Assembly (NCBI RefSeq): GCF_001563265.1
Contig: NZ_CP005083.1
Span: forward strand, 1 to 62,500
Reading direction: 5' to 3'
DNA from: Sphingobium sp. TKS
GTDB lineage: Bacteria; Pseudomonadota; Alphaproteobacteria; Sphingomonadales; Sphingomonadaceae
DNA length: 62,500 nt
Part shown: positions 1 through 8,094 of the stretch, in pieces
How positions within the stretch are numbered: position 1 is the stretch's first letter
Layout of the letters: every line of letters starts with the position of its first letter
Translations under genes and position numbers: made by a program
The notes under the pieces: generated by a model
Seen by the model: the letters and a program-made list of their open reading frames with translations, nothing else
The model's database searches: none
What the model was told of the DNA's origin: nothing

Positions 1-172
1 TTATCCCCGTTATCCACAGGCTGTGGGTATAAATTTCAATCTGTTGGCGGGCTGTGGACAAGATTTCCGGAATCGAGGAGGGCGATAAGCGCCTGATTTT
101 GCCCGCAACCTATCCCTTGCTTTATCCACAGCCTGCCCACAGAGATATTCGCGCCCCAAAGAGAAACCAGAA
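1..172. other. oriC: Edge of the chromosomal replication origin (DnaA boxes)
   Basis: Two perfect DnaA boxes (TTATCCACA) lie at 10-18 and 122-130, and an inverted 8/9 match lies at 53-61. Weaker 7/9 matches lie at 1-9 and 22-30. They sit directly upstream of ppsR-maf-aroE-coaE-dnaQ. The ppsR homologue (RP001) is known to flank the origins of Caulobacter and Rickettsia, opposite hemE. I infer that the origin continues to the left of base 1. No AT-rich unwinding element is visible inside the window, so only one side of oriC is present here. Confidence 0.75.
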
Positions 173-994
173 ATGTCGCGCATTCATCTCCATCTGCTTT
201 CGGACTCGACCGGCGAAACGCTGGAAAACATCGCCAAGGCGGCGATCGGCGCGTTCGAAAATGTCGAGGCGGTGCGCCATTTCTGGCCGATGGTGCGCTC
301 CGATGTCCATCTTGATCGGATCATGGAGGAGATCGCCGCTAATCCCGGCCTGGTGCTATTCACCCTGTCCAACCACCAGCTTCGTCGGCGGCTGGAGACG
401 CGCTGCCGGGCGCTCGGCCTGCCGCATGTGGCCGCGCTTGACAGCGTGACCGATGCGCTGTCCAACATATTGGGGCAGGAAACCCGCAACCGGCCGGGCC
501 GCAAACATATTCTCGACGAAGCCTATTTCGCGCGGATCGAGGCGATCCAATTCACCATCGCCCATGATGACGGCGTCGGCCATGAAAATTGGGAGGAGGC
601 CGATATCGTCCTCGCCGGTGTTTCCCGCGCCTCCAAGACGCCGACCTCCATCTATCTTGCCAATCGCGGGTATAAAACCGCCAATATTCCTCTGGTAATC
701 CAGTCGCCGCCACCGCGCACCCTCTATTCGCTGAAGCATCCGATGGTGGTGGGGCTGACCGTCAGTCCGGAGCGGCTGGTGCAGATCCGCCGCAACCGGC
801 TGCTTTCCTTGAACCAGGCGCCGGAAACCAGCTATGTCAATCTGGAAAAGGTGCAGGAGGAACTGGCCTTCGCCCGGCGCATGTTCGCGGATAATGGCTG
901 GCCGGTGATCGATATGACCCGCCGGTCGATCGAGGAAGCGGCAGCCGCCATCATCAACCTGTTCAACGACCGCGTGCTGGCGGAAGGAGCATGA
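173..994 (+). CDS. ppsR: Pyruvate, phosphate dikinase / PEP synthase regulatory protein (DUF299)
   Basis: Bifunctional serine/threonine kinase and phosphorylase that switches PEP synthase or pyruvate phosphate dikinase off and on by ADP-dependent phosphorylation and Pi-dependent dephosphorylation. The 273-residue length is normal. The family's N-terminal region (HLLSDSTGET, residues 7-16) and its P-loop-like GVSRASKT (149-156) are intact. It is the first gene beside the DnaA boxes and is followed 4 bp later by maf, so it probably heads an operon. Which of the two target enzymes it controls cannot be told from this window. Confidence 0.93.
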   Translation: MSRIHLHLLSDSTGETLENIAKAAIGAFENVEAVRHFWPMVRSDVHLDRIMEEIAANPGLVLFTLSNHQLRRRLETRCRALGLPHVAALDSVTDALSNILGQETRNRPGRKHILDEAYFARIEAIQFTIAHDDGVGHENWEEADIVLAGVSRASKTPTSIYLANRGYKTANIPLVIQSPPPRTLYSLKHPMVVGLTVSPERLVQIRRNRLLSLNQAPETSYVNLEKVQEELAFARRMFADNGWPVIDMTRRSIEEAAAAIINLFNDRVLAEGA

Positions 995-998
995 GACC

Positions 999-1592
999 AT
1001 GATCGTGCTGGCATCGCAAAGCGCGAGCCGCCGGGCGCTGCTGGAAGCGGCGCAGGTGCCGTTCGAGGCGCTGTCGCCCGGCGTCGACGAGGAAGCGGCC
1101 AAAGAAGCCCTGCGCGCCGACGGTCTGGATGCCCGGCAACTGGCCGATGCGCTGGCGGAGCTGAAGGCGCTCCGCGTGTCGCGGCGGGTGCCGGGCGGGC
1201 TGGTGCTGGGCTGCGACCAGACCCTGAGCCTGGACGAGGGCACGATGATCGACAAGGCGCTCGACCGTACCGATGCCGAGCGCATATTGAAGTTGTTCTC
1301 TGGCCGGGTGCATCATCTGCACAGCGCGGCGGTGATCGCGCTTAATGGCGAGCCGATCTGGCGGCATATCGAGCGGGTGCGGATGACTGTGCGGCCCTTG
1401 TCGGAGGCTTTCATCACCTCCTATCTCGACGGCGATTGGGAGCATTGCCGTTGGTGCGTCGGCTGCTATCGGATCGAGGGTCCGGGCGCACAGCTTTTTG
1501 CGAAGGTCGAAGGCAGCCAATTCGCGATTCAAGGCCTGCCCCTGCTGCCTTTGCTTGACTTTCTGCGCGTCCGGGGCGTTCTGGCGTCATGA
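999..1592 (+). CDS. maf: Maf-type nucleotide pyrophosphatase
   Basis: Maf/YceF family house-cleaning enzyme that hydrolyses non-canonical nucleoside triphosphates to monophosphates plus pyrophosphate. The N-terminal SxSxxRxxLL signature is at residues 6-15, and the acidic catalytic region GCDQ follows at 71-74. That GCDQ form resembles the YceF-like branch more than the classical dTTP-specific branch, so the substrate is uncertain. The ATG at 999 starts 4 bp after the ppsR stop. The stop overlaps the aroE start in an ATGA junction, which suggests translational coupling. Confidence 0.9.
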   Translation: MIVLASQSASRRALLEAAQVPFEALSPGVDEEAAKEALRADGLDARQLADALAELKALRVSRRVPGGLVLGCDQTLSLDEGTMIDKALDRTDAERILKLFSGRVHHLHSAAVIALNGEPIWRHIERVRMTVRPLSEAFITSYLDGDWEHCRWCVGCYRIEGPGAQLFAKVEGSQFAIQGLPLLPLLDFLRVRGVLAS

Positions 1593-2410
1593 CCGACAAG
1601 CTCCCTTATGCCGAAGTGATCGGTGATCCGATCGCGCACAGCAAATCACCGCTGATCCATAATTTCTGGCTCGATGCGTTGGGTATCGAGGCGGAATATA
1701 AGAAGACCCATGTGACCAGCGAGGGGCTGTCCGCCTATTTCCTGGCGCGGCGGGCCGATCCCGATTGGCTGGGTTGCAATGTCACGATTCCGCACAAGAT
1801 CGCGGTGATGGACTATACCGACGATCCGGGCGGCGTACGCGAACGGATCGGGGCGATGAACACCATCGCCAGCGAAACGGGCGGACCGTTGATCGGCACC
1901 AATACCGATGCGGGCGGATTCCTCCAGCCGCTGCTGCGCGACAAGTGGAAGGGGCAGAGCGCGGTGCTGGTCGGCGCGGGGGGTGCGGCGCGGGCGATAT
2001 TGTTCGCGCTGACGAGTCTGGGCGTGCCCGACATCACGGTCATGGCGCGTGATGCGGGGCGAGGGCAGGCGTTGCTCGACCGCGCAGGGGTCAAGGGCCG
2101 GGTAATCGGCATGGCGGATGCGCTACCCAGGGCCGACCTGCTGGTCAACACCAGCTCGCTTGGCATGGTGGGGCAACCGCTGCTGGATCTGGACCTCAAA
2201 CCCCTGGCTGACGACGCGACCGTTTATGATATCGTCTATGCGCCGCTGGAGACGCAATTGCTCAAGACGGCGCGGGCGAGGGGTCTCAAGACCCTCGATG
2301 GGCTGGAAATGCTGATCGGGCAGGCGGCACTGGCCTTCGACATCTTCTTCGATGCCGAGGCGCCGCGCGAGCGGGACGAGGAATTGCGCGCCTTGCTGCT
2401 CGCTGCCTGA
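1589..2410 (+). CDS. aroE: Shikimate dehydrogenase
   Basis: NADPH-dependent reduction of 3-dehydroshikimate to shikimate in the chorismate pathway. The shikimate-binding loop (GDPIAHSKSP, residues 12-21), the catalytic lysine in NVTIPHK (Lys70), Asp107 in NTDAGGF and the dinucleotide loop GAGGAA (129-134) are all present. Its 273 residues are full length. It overlaps maf by 4 bp and is followed 5 bp later by coaE, the standard alphaproteobacterial order. Confidence 0.96.
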   Translation: MTDKLPYAEVIGDPIAHSKSPLIHNFWLDALGIEAEYKKTHVTSEGLSAYFLARRADPDWLGCNVTIPHKIAVMDYTDDPGGVRERIGAMNTIASETGGPLIGTNTDAGGFLQPLLRDKWKGQSAVLVGAGGAARAILFALTSLGVPDITVMARDAGRGQALLDRAGVKGRVIGMADALPRADLLVNTSSLGMVGQPLLDLDLKPLADDATVYDIVYAPLETQLLKTARARGLKTLDGLEMLIGQAALAFDIFFDAEAPRERDEELRALLLAA

Positions 2411-2415
2411 CGTCC

Positions 2416-3009
2416 ATGAAGATCTACGGCCTCACCGGCTCCATCGGCATGGGCAAATCGGCCGTGGCCGCCATGTTGCGGCGCGAGGGCGTGCCTTTGT
2501 TCGATGCCGATGCCGAGGTGCACCGCTTGCAAGGGCCGGGCGGGGCGCTGCTGCCCGCGATAGAGGCGCGTTTTCCCGGCACGACGGGCTCCAAGGGCGT
2601 CGACCGGGCGAAACTGGGCGCGGCAGTCTTTGGCCATGCTCATGAGCTGAAGGCGTTGGAAGCGATCGTTCATCCTGCCGTGCAACAGAGCCGTAAGGCC
2701 TTTCTGCGTCGGCATCGGTCGCGAAAATTCGTCGTGCTGGATATTCCGCTGCTGTTCGAGACCCATGGCTATCGCAGGCTGGCAGGCGTCATCGTGGTCA
2801 CTGCCCCCGCCTGGAAGCAGCGCAAGCGAGTCCTGGCCCGGCCCGGCATGACCGCTGCAAAATTCCGCCGGATTGTCCATCTGCAAACACCCGATGCTGA
2901 AAAGCGGCGGCGGGCTGACTATATCATTCACACAGGGACGACCTTCGCTGAGACACGTTTTCAGGTACGCCGCTTGGTCGCTTGCCTTGGTGCGAAGACA
3001 GGCCGATAA
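2416..3009 (+). CDS. coaE: Dephospho-CoA kinase
   Basis: Last step of coenzyme A synthesis: ATP-dependent phosphorylation of the 3'-hydroxyl of dephospho-CoA. The P-loop GSIGMGKS is at residues 8-15, followed by the family's Asp-Ala-Asp segment (DADAEVH). Length (197 aa) is typical. It lies between aroE and dnaQ in a co-directional run, the same order as at other alphaproteobacterial origins. Confidence 0.95.
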   Translation: MKIYGLTGSIGMGKSAVAAMLRREGVPLFDADAEVHRLQGPGGALLPAIEARFPGTTGSKGVDRAKLGAAVFGHAHELKALEAIVHPAVQQSRKAFLRRHRSRKFVVLDIPLLFETHGYRRLAGVIVVTAPAWKQRKRVLARPGMTAAKFRRIVHLQTPDAEKRRRADYIIHTGTTFAETRFQVRRLVACLGAKTGR

Positions 3010-3054
3010 GAGGGGTCCGGTGAGATTGGCCGGCCAGAGTCGTTGAAGAGGGCG

Positions 3055-3747
3055 ATGCGCGAGATTATTTTCGACACCGAAACGACTGGCTTCGACCCTG
3101 CCTCAGGCGATCGTCTGGTCGAAATCGGATGTATTGAGCTCTTCAATCGGGTGCCCACGGGCCGTACCTTCCATGCTTATTATAATCCGCAGCGGTCTAT
3201 GCCCGCAGCGGCGGAGGCCGTGCACGGGCTGTCGGACGGTTTTCTGAGGGACAAGCCGGTGTTTTCGCACGGTGTCCAGGAATTGCTGGCCTTTCTGGAG
3301 GACAGCCATCTGGTCGCGCATAATGCGCGCTTCGACTTCGGCTTCCTCAATCATGAACTCAAGCTTTGCGGCCTGCCCGAAGTGTCGATGGAGCGGATGA
3401 TCGACACCGTCGCCATCGCCCGCCAACTCCACCCCGGCGCCAAGCACAGCCTGGACGCGCTCTGCACCCGCTACGGTATCGACCGCAGCCATCGCATCAA
3501 GCATGGCGCCTTGCTCGACGCCGAATTGCTGGCCCAGCTTTACATCGAACTGACCGGCGGCCGTCAGATCGGCCTTGGTCTTGCACAGGAGGAAGAGAAA
3601 CTCGTTGTAAATATGGAACTTGCGGCGAAAGTAGCGGTTCGCCCTGTACGCCCCGCGCGCGTCTTTGCGGCCAGCGCGGAGGAGCTGGAGAGGCATGCAG
3701 CGTTCGTCGCGACGCTGGACAAGCCGCTCTGGCTTGAGGAGGCCTGA
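3055..3747 (+). CDS. dnaQ: DNA polymerase III subunit epsilon (3'-5' proofreading exonuclease)
   Basis: DEDDh exonuclease of the replicase core. Exo I is DTET (Asp7, Glu9), Exo II is in HNARFDF (Asp94), and Exo III has His150 and Asp155 in the KHGALLDAE region. I chose the ATG at 3055 because MREIIFDTETTG matches family starts and GAAGAGG lies just upstream; an in-frame TTG at 3043 would add four residues. The length (230 aa) is typical. It closes the origin-flanking cluster. Confidence 0.93.
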   Translation: MREIIFDTETTGFDPASGDRLVEIGCIELFNRVPTGRTFHAYYNPQRSMPAAAEAVHGLSDGFLRDKPVFSHGVQELLAFLEDSHLVAHNARFDFGFLNHELKLCGLPEVSMERMIDTVAIARQLHPGAKHSLDALCTRYGIDRSHRIKHGALLDAELLAQLYIELTGGRQIGLGLAQEEEKLVVNMELAAKVAVRPVRPARVFAASAEELERHAAFVATLDKPLWLEEA

Positions 3748-3843
3748 TTACAGCCGTCCCTCTTCCGGGATGCACTGCCTTCAAGCCTCCATGCCAACCG
3801 GATCGCCATCCCGGGCGGTTCGGCAAGAATAAGGAGAAGGCAT

Positions 3844-4440
3844 ATGGATATTCGTGTTTCCGGGCATCAGGTCGATACGGGTGACGCGCTCAAGGAGCAT
3901 GTCTGGACCCGTCTGGAGGCCATGGCCGAGAAATATTTTTCCCGCGCGCTTTCCGCCCAGGTGACATTCCGGCCGGCTCCGCACGGCGCCTTCCATTGCG
4001 ACATCGTCTGCCATGTCATGACCGGCCTGATCCTGAAAGGAGCGGGCGAGGCGCAGGAGGCACATCCGGCCTTCGAACAGGCCGCCGAGCGGATCGAAAA
4101 GCAGTTGCGCCGCTATCTGCGCCGCCTGAAGGACCGCAGCGCGCAGGCCGCCGCCGCCGAAGCCAGCCGGACCAACGGTTTTGGTCCCGATGGACTGGAC
4201 GGGGCGGGCTATACGATTTTCGCTTCCTTGGCCGATGAAGAGGAACCGGCCGAAGCTCCACTGATCGTGGCGGAAACTCGCGTCGACATTCCCGAAGCCA
4301 GCGTGTCCGACGCAGTCATGATGCTGGACCTGCGCAATACGAACGCCCTGCTGTTCGTCAATGCCGGGACGGCCGCCTATAACATGGTCTATCGCCGGCA
4401 TGACGGGACCATCGGCTGGGTGGAACCGCGCCTGGGCTGA
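3844..4440 (+). CDS. hpf: Long-form ribosome hibernation promoting factor
   Basis: Binds the 30S subunit in slow growth and drives ribosome dimerisation or silencing. Residues about 1-100 form the HPF/RaiA fold. A variable linker leads to the C-terminal dimerisation domain (about 140-198: DAVMMLDLRNTNALLFVNAG), so this is the long type. A strong AAGGAGAAGG lies just before the ATG. The next gene is ptsN, a common proteobacterial pairing, although rpoN, which often precedes it, is not here. Confidence 0.93.
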   Translation: MDIRVSGHQVDTGDALKEHVWTRLEAMAEKYFSRALSAQVTFRPAPHGAFHCDIVCHVMTGLILKGAGEAQEAHPAFEQAAERIEKQLRRYLRRLKDRSAQAAAAEASRTNGFGPDGLDGAGYTIFASLADEEEPAEAPLIVAETRVDIPEASVSDAVMMLDLRNTNALLFVNAGTAAYNMVYRRHDGTIGWVEPRLG

Positions 4441-4559
4441 TATCGTTCCCTTGGCCGCCGGTTGACCTTGATCGGCTGGCGGCCTATGGGGCCGGACTTT
4501 AAAGATCCGGGCATTGCGTCATTTTTCCGAAGCTGGGCGCGGCTCGGCTGGGATTCGGC

Positions 4560-5027
4560 ATGGTTCATTTCAACGATATCGTCGCACCGGATGCATTGGG
4601 CACAGGCCTTTCGGTGAATGGCAAGAAGCAGTTGTTTCAGAAGATCGCCGTGTTGGCGGCAGCGGCCTATGGCTTGAACGCCGATCTGGTGGCCGAGGCG
4701 CTGCTGGAGCGCGAAAAGCTCGGGTCCACCGGTTTTGGTGGCGGCGTCGCAATTCCCCATGCCAAGATTCCCGACCTGCAGAAGATGTGCGGCGTGGTCG
4801 TCCTGCTCGATCCGGCGGTGTCGTTCGACGCGGTGGACGAAGCGCCGGTGGACATCGTCTTCGCGCTGCTCTCGCCGGTCGATTCCGGGGCCGAGCATCT
4901 GAAGACCCTAGCCCGCGTTTCGCGCTATCTGCGCGATGAGGGGCAGGTCGCCCGCCTGCGCGGCGCCAAGTCGACCGCGGCGCTCCATGCCCTGCTCGCC
5001 GGTGGCGAGGCGCGTGACGCTGCCTGA
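4560..5027 (+). CDS. ptsN: Nitrogen-regulatory phosphotransferase protein EIIA(Ntr)
   Basis: PTS EIIA-type domain of the nitrogen PTS relay (EINtr, NPr, EIIANtr), a regulatory rather than sugar-transporting branch. The phosphorylated histidine is His67 in GGGVAIPHAKI. The length (155 aa) is normal. It follows hpf by about 120 bp. Its 3' end overlaps the likely GTG start of the thioesterase gene downstream, which suggests co-transcription. Confidence 0.92.
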   Translation: MVHFNDIVAPDALGTGLSVNGKKQLFQKIAVLAAAAYGLNADLVAEALLEREKLGSTGFGGGVAIPHAKIPDLQKMCGVVVLLDPAVSFDAVDEAPVDIVFALLSPVDSGAEHLKTLARVSRYLRDEGQVARLRGAKSTAALHALLAGGEARDAA

Positions 5028-5496
5028 TTCCGGGCCTGGTACTGGCGTGTCGCCCAGCGGAGAGGCGGCGCATTTCCGGGCGTTGGAGAATCTCTATCGC
5101 TCCGCGCCGATCAACCGGTTGTTCCAGTCGGAACTGACGATCCCGGAAGAAGGCCGGTCGGTCATCCATTTCGATGTGGATGAGAGCCAGTTTCATGCAG
5201 CCGGCGCGATACATGGCACGGTCTATTTCAAGATGCTGGACGATGCGGCCTTTTACGCCGCGAACAGTCTGGTCAGCGACCGTTTTCTGCTGACGACCAG
5301 CTTCAACCTGTTGTTCACCCGACCGATCGGACCCGGCCGCATCCGCGCCGAAGGGCGGTGGATCAGCGGCAAGCGGCGCGTCTATGTTGCCGAAGCGAGC
5401 CTGATCGATACGGAGGGTGAGGAGGTTGGGCGCGGCACCGGCACCTTCATGCGGTCGCAATTCCCGCTGTCTTCGCTGCCGGGCTATGCCGCCTGA
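5014..5496 (+). CDS. PaaI-type hotdog thioesterase
   Basis: Single hotdog-fold domain with a PaaI-like HGTVYFKMLDDAAFYAANS helix segment and the terminal strands typical of acyl-CoA thioesterases. The substrate is unknown. The start is uncertain: I chose GTG 5014, which overlaps the ptsN stop and has GGCGAGG upstream; GTG 5047 is also in frame. An upstream in-frame ATG inside ptsN would add an unlikely Arg/Pro-rich leader. It overlaps the following DUF1491 gene by about 11 bp. Confidence 0.8.
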   Translation: MTLPDSGPGTGVSPSGEAAHFRALENLYRSAPINRLFQSELTIPEEGRSVIHFDVDESQFHAAGAIHGTVYFKMLDDAAFYAANSLVSDRFLLTTSFNLLFTRPIGPGRIRAEGRWISGKRRVYVAEASLIDTEGEEVGRGTGTFMRSQFPLSSLPGYAA

Positions 5497-5839
5497 TCGA
5501 CCCACCGACGCCCGGCTGACCAGCGCGATGCTGGTCGGCGTTCTGGTGCGGCGCAGCGCAGCGGCGGGCGGCTTTGCCACGATATTGGTCAAGGGCGATG
5601 CGATCAGCGGCGTGATTCTGATTCAAGCGCTTGAAAAAGGGCGGGAACTAGGCTTGTTCGAGCGCGTTTCTGACTTTGCGGGCGGCTATAGCCTGACCCG
5701 ATGTGGCCCGGACCCGGAAAAGGGCGCCGAGGCTATGGCGCAATATTTGGAGCGTCGCCTGAGGTCGGACCCCGATCTGTGGGTTGTGGAGCTTGATATC
5801 GCGGATGTGGAACGGTTCGCCGCTGAAACGATCTGTTGA
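5486..5839 (+). CDS. DUF1491 family protein
   Basis: Small (117 aa) alphaproteobacterial protein of unknown function. It is recognised by the N-terminal ARLTSAMLVGVLVRR segment and the following AGGFATILVKGDA. It has no signal peptide or membrane segment. The ATG at 5486 lies inside the end of the thioesterase gene, giving a short overlap and probable co-translation. I do not know its function. Confidence 0.82.
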   Translation: MPPDRPTDARLTSAMLVGVLVRRSAAAGGFATILVKGDAISGVILIQALEKGRELGLFERVSDFAGGYSLTRCGPDPEKGAEAMAQYLERRLRSDPDLWVVELDIADVERFAAETIC

Positions 5840-6012
5840 TCGTTGACTCATTTCCCGTGCGCGGGCACAGGCCTCCGACGCTTCAACGCGCAGGTTGCCG
5901 GTTTTCGTCCATGGGGGGCGGATGCGGTAAACACGCAGACGGGGGGCGGCCGGACGTCGGTGTTTTGGGGTTTTGACGTCCTCGGCCAAGAACCGCACGA
6001 TTTTGAGCTGTA

Positions 6013-6660
6013 ATGAGTTTTCGTCTAAGGGCTGCGATCGTCGCGGCATTTTCCCTGTCCGCCACTGCGGCGTTGACCACAGCCGACATGTCGAGCGCTT
6101 CCGAAGCGGCTCCGTCGGTTCTCTCCCTTCCGGGGAGCAATGAGCTCAATGCAGCTCCGGCCGGCGTGAAGCCCGCCGTCACTTTTGCCGCGCCGCGCGA
6201 AGTCGCGCAGTCGCTGGCTCCTCTTTCCGACAGCGACGATGTGAAGGCAGACAATCTCGCCGCCCTCGTGAACGCGCAAGGCGTGGCCGAGGATGTTGCA
6301 GGCGATATGAAGTGCCTGGCCGGCGCCGTTTATTTCGAATCCAAGGGCGAAAGCCTGGAAGGCCAGTTGGCCGTTGCCCGCGTCATCATCAACCGCGCCA
6401 AGTCCGGCCGCTTTGCCGACAGCCTGTGCGGCGTCGTCTACCAGCCGGGCCAGTTCAGCTTTGTGCGCGGCCGCGGCATGCCGTCGATCCGCATGGGCAG
6501 CGAAAGCTGGCGCGAAGCGGTCGCCATCGCCCAGATCGCGATGGACGATAGCTGGGACAGCAAGGCCGAGGGCGCGCTGTTTTTCCATGCCCGCCGCGTT
6601 TCGCCGGGCTGGGGCAAGCGCCAGCTCGCCGCGATCGACAATCATATCTTCTATCGCTGA
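6013..6660 (+). CDS. Exported cell wall hydrolase, SleB/CwlJ type
   Basis: Predicted peptidoglycan hydrolase. The N-terminus (residues 1-30) is a signal peptide rich in Ala and Ser. A linker of about 70 residues precedes the SleB domain (about 100-215), which contains the family hallmark CLAGAVYFESKGE, with Glu as the likely catalytic acid, and ends in DNHIFYR. The protein would act in the periplasm. It stands alone, separated from DUF1491 by 173 bp that contain no other gene I can support. Confidence 0.88.
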   Translation: MSFRLRAAIVAAFSLSATAALTTADMSSASEAAPSVLSLPGSNELNAAPAGVKPAVTFAAPREVAQSLAPLSDSDDVKADNLAALVNAQGVAEDVAGDMKCLAGAVYFESKGESLEGQLAVARVIINRAKSGRFADSLCGVVYQPGQFSFVRGRGMPSIRMGSESWREAVAIAQIAMDDSWDSKAEGALFFHARRVSPGWGKRQLAAIDNHIFYR

Positions 6661-6734
6661 CACGCTTTCGCGCCGGGCGCGAAGGGGGTGAAGAGGGCCG
6701 GTTCGGGCGATGCCTGAATCGGTCCTTTCTTTTT

Positions 6735-6749
6735 GTTCCCGTCCTGTTC
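6735..6749. promoter_or_regulatory. LexA-type SOS box upstream of mmcB
   Basis: GTTC, seven bases, GTTC: an exact match to the direct-repeat LexA operator of alphaproteobacteria. It ends 12 bp before the mmcB start codon and just before an AAAAGGGG ribosome-binding sequence, so bound LexA would block expression. Confidence 0.8.
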
Positions 6750-6761
6750 TAAAAGGGGTGC

Positions 6762-7256
6762 ATGGAATCCGACTTTTCCGACAGTTGCTCGCCCCTGACT
6801 GACGGCACGGCGCTGGCCGTGGCGCGGGGCACGTTGCGCCTGTTCTTCCGGCACGATATGAGCGGCATATTGGAAGTACCGCTGCCCAATGGCCGTCGCG
6901 CCGATATCATGGCGCTGGATGGGGCGGGGCGGATCACCATCGTGGAGATCAAATGCAGTCGCGCCGACCTGTTGGGCGACATGAAATGGCCGGATTATTT
7001 CGACTATTGCGACCGCTATTTCTGGGCGGTGCCGTCGGGATTCGACCTGTCGTTGTTCGAGAGTGAGGCGCTGTGGCCCGGACGGACCGGACTGATCGTC
7101 GCGGATCAATATGATGCCGAACTGGTCCGCCCGGCGCCGATGGAACCGCTGGCGGCGGCGCGGCGCAAGGCGGAGACTCTGCGCTTCGCCCGGCGGGCAG
7201 CGCGACGGCTGACAGCGCTGGCCGACCCGGACCATGCGGCGGAACTGGGATGGTAG
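6762..7256 (+). CDS. mmcB: MmcB family DNA repair protein
   Basis: PD-(D/E)XK nuclease-fold protein named in Caulobacter, where it is an SOS gene needed for damage-induced mutagenesis with ImuA, ImuB and DnaE2. The fold's catalytic region is visible: RADIMALD (46-53), then VEIK (61-64). Length is 164 aa. AAAAGGGG precedes the ATG, and a LexA-type box lies immediately upstream. No imuA, imuB or dnaE2 is in this window, so the mutagenesis partners must be encoded elsewhere. Confidence 0.9.
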   Translation: MESDFSDSCSPLTDGTALAVARGTLRLFFRHDMSGILEVPLPNGRRADIMALDGAGRITIVEIKCSRADLLGDMKWPDYFDYCDRYFWAVPSGFDLSLFESEALWPGRTGLIVADQYDAELVRPAPMEPLAAARRKAETLRFARRAARRLTALADPDHAAELGW

Positions 7257-7298
7257 TATGACTTGGGCGGAGATGGATGGGAAGGCGGACATCATTTC

Positions 7299-7379
7299 CG
7301 TCATCCCAGCGAAAGCTGGGATCTCGTGAGGCCAGGTCGTGCACTATCGCCTGAGATCCCAGCTTTCGCTGGAATGACG
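7299..7379. repeat. Palindromic repeat with 27-bp arms
   Basis: Left arm 7299-7325 and right arm 7353-7379 are inverted copies differing at one position, separated by 27 bp. Each arm is itself a small hairpin (CCCAGCGAAAGCTGGG). This is a dispersed intergenic repeat (BIME/REP-like), between the 3' ends of mmcB and the ankyrin gene. In RNA it would form a strong hairpin and could end both transcripts. Confidence 0.85.
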
Positions 7380-7408
7380 ATATTATCAACGTTCCCTATT
7401 AGCCAAAA

Positions 7409-8041
7409 TCAGAATACCGGCCCCTGAACCGGCCCCTTGGGCGCAGCCGTCGTCTTCGCCGCGTTCAGCGCTTCCACCAGCCCCGGTGTGCGGCCATCGC
7501 GCTGCGCATAGTCCCGCGCCGACATGCCGGCGATCGTATCGCGCTTGTCGGGATTGGCCCCCTGCGCCACCAGCAACCGGACCAGCCCGAGATCGCGCAG
7601 TTGCACCGCCCGGATCAGCGGCGTTTCACCGCTGCCATTGGCCTTGTCCACCAGCGCATTATAGGTGAGCAGGCTGCGCGCGCCTTCCTCGAACCGGGCC
7701 TGCACCGCGTCCATCAGCGGCGTGTTGCCGTTGTTGTCGGTCAGGTTCGGGTTCGCACCCTTGGCGAGCAGGAAAGTCAGCCATGTATTGTCGCGCCGGG
7801 CGACGACCAGATGCAGCGCGGTGTCGCCCGTGGTCACGTCCCGGCTGTTGATGACGGTGGAGCCGGGCTTCTGGATCAGGTCGGTCACCTTCTGCCCATC
7901 GGCATCCTTGACCGCCTTCAGAAAGTTGTAATTGTCCGAAAACTGCGCCTGCGCCGCGACCGGCGACAGCAGCGCCAAGGCCAGAGCGGCGGCACGGCCA
8001 ACGCCCATCCAAGCCGGAAAACGTCCTGTCATTTTGTCCAT
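7409..8041 (-). CDS. Exported ankyrin-repeat protein
   Basis: 210-residue protein. A signal peptide (about residues 1-33) ends at AQAQ. Three to four ankyrin repeats follow, with GDTALHLVV, GNTPLMDAV and GETPLIRAV as the recurring TPL helices. It is probably periplasmic and mediates protein contacts; partners are unknown. I chose the ATG at 8041 because it gives a clean signal peptide; the longer reading frame runs back into the divergent SCO1 gene. It is divergent from SCO1, with 53 bp between the starts. Confidence 0.85.
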   Translation of the reverse strand: MDKMTGRFPAWMGVGRAAALALALLSPVAAQAQFSDNYNFLKAVKDADGQKVTDLIQKPGSTVINSRDVTTGDTALHLVVARRDNTWLTFLLAKGANPNLTDNNGNTPLMDAVQARFEEGARSLLTYNALVDKANGSGETPLIRAVQLRDLGLVRLLVAQGANPDKRDTIAGMSARDYAQRDGRTPGLVEALNAAKTTAAPKGPVQGPVF

Positions 8042-8094
8042 AGCCCCGTTGGGATTTGCAAATCGGGCCATAGCAGGGCATGGCTGGCGGCGCC

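Noticed and set aside
356..1285. Long antisense open frame across ppsR and maf
   Set aside because: It lies opposite two strongly conserved genes and its translation is low-complexity; it is a high-GC shadow.
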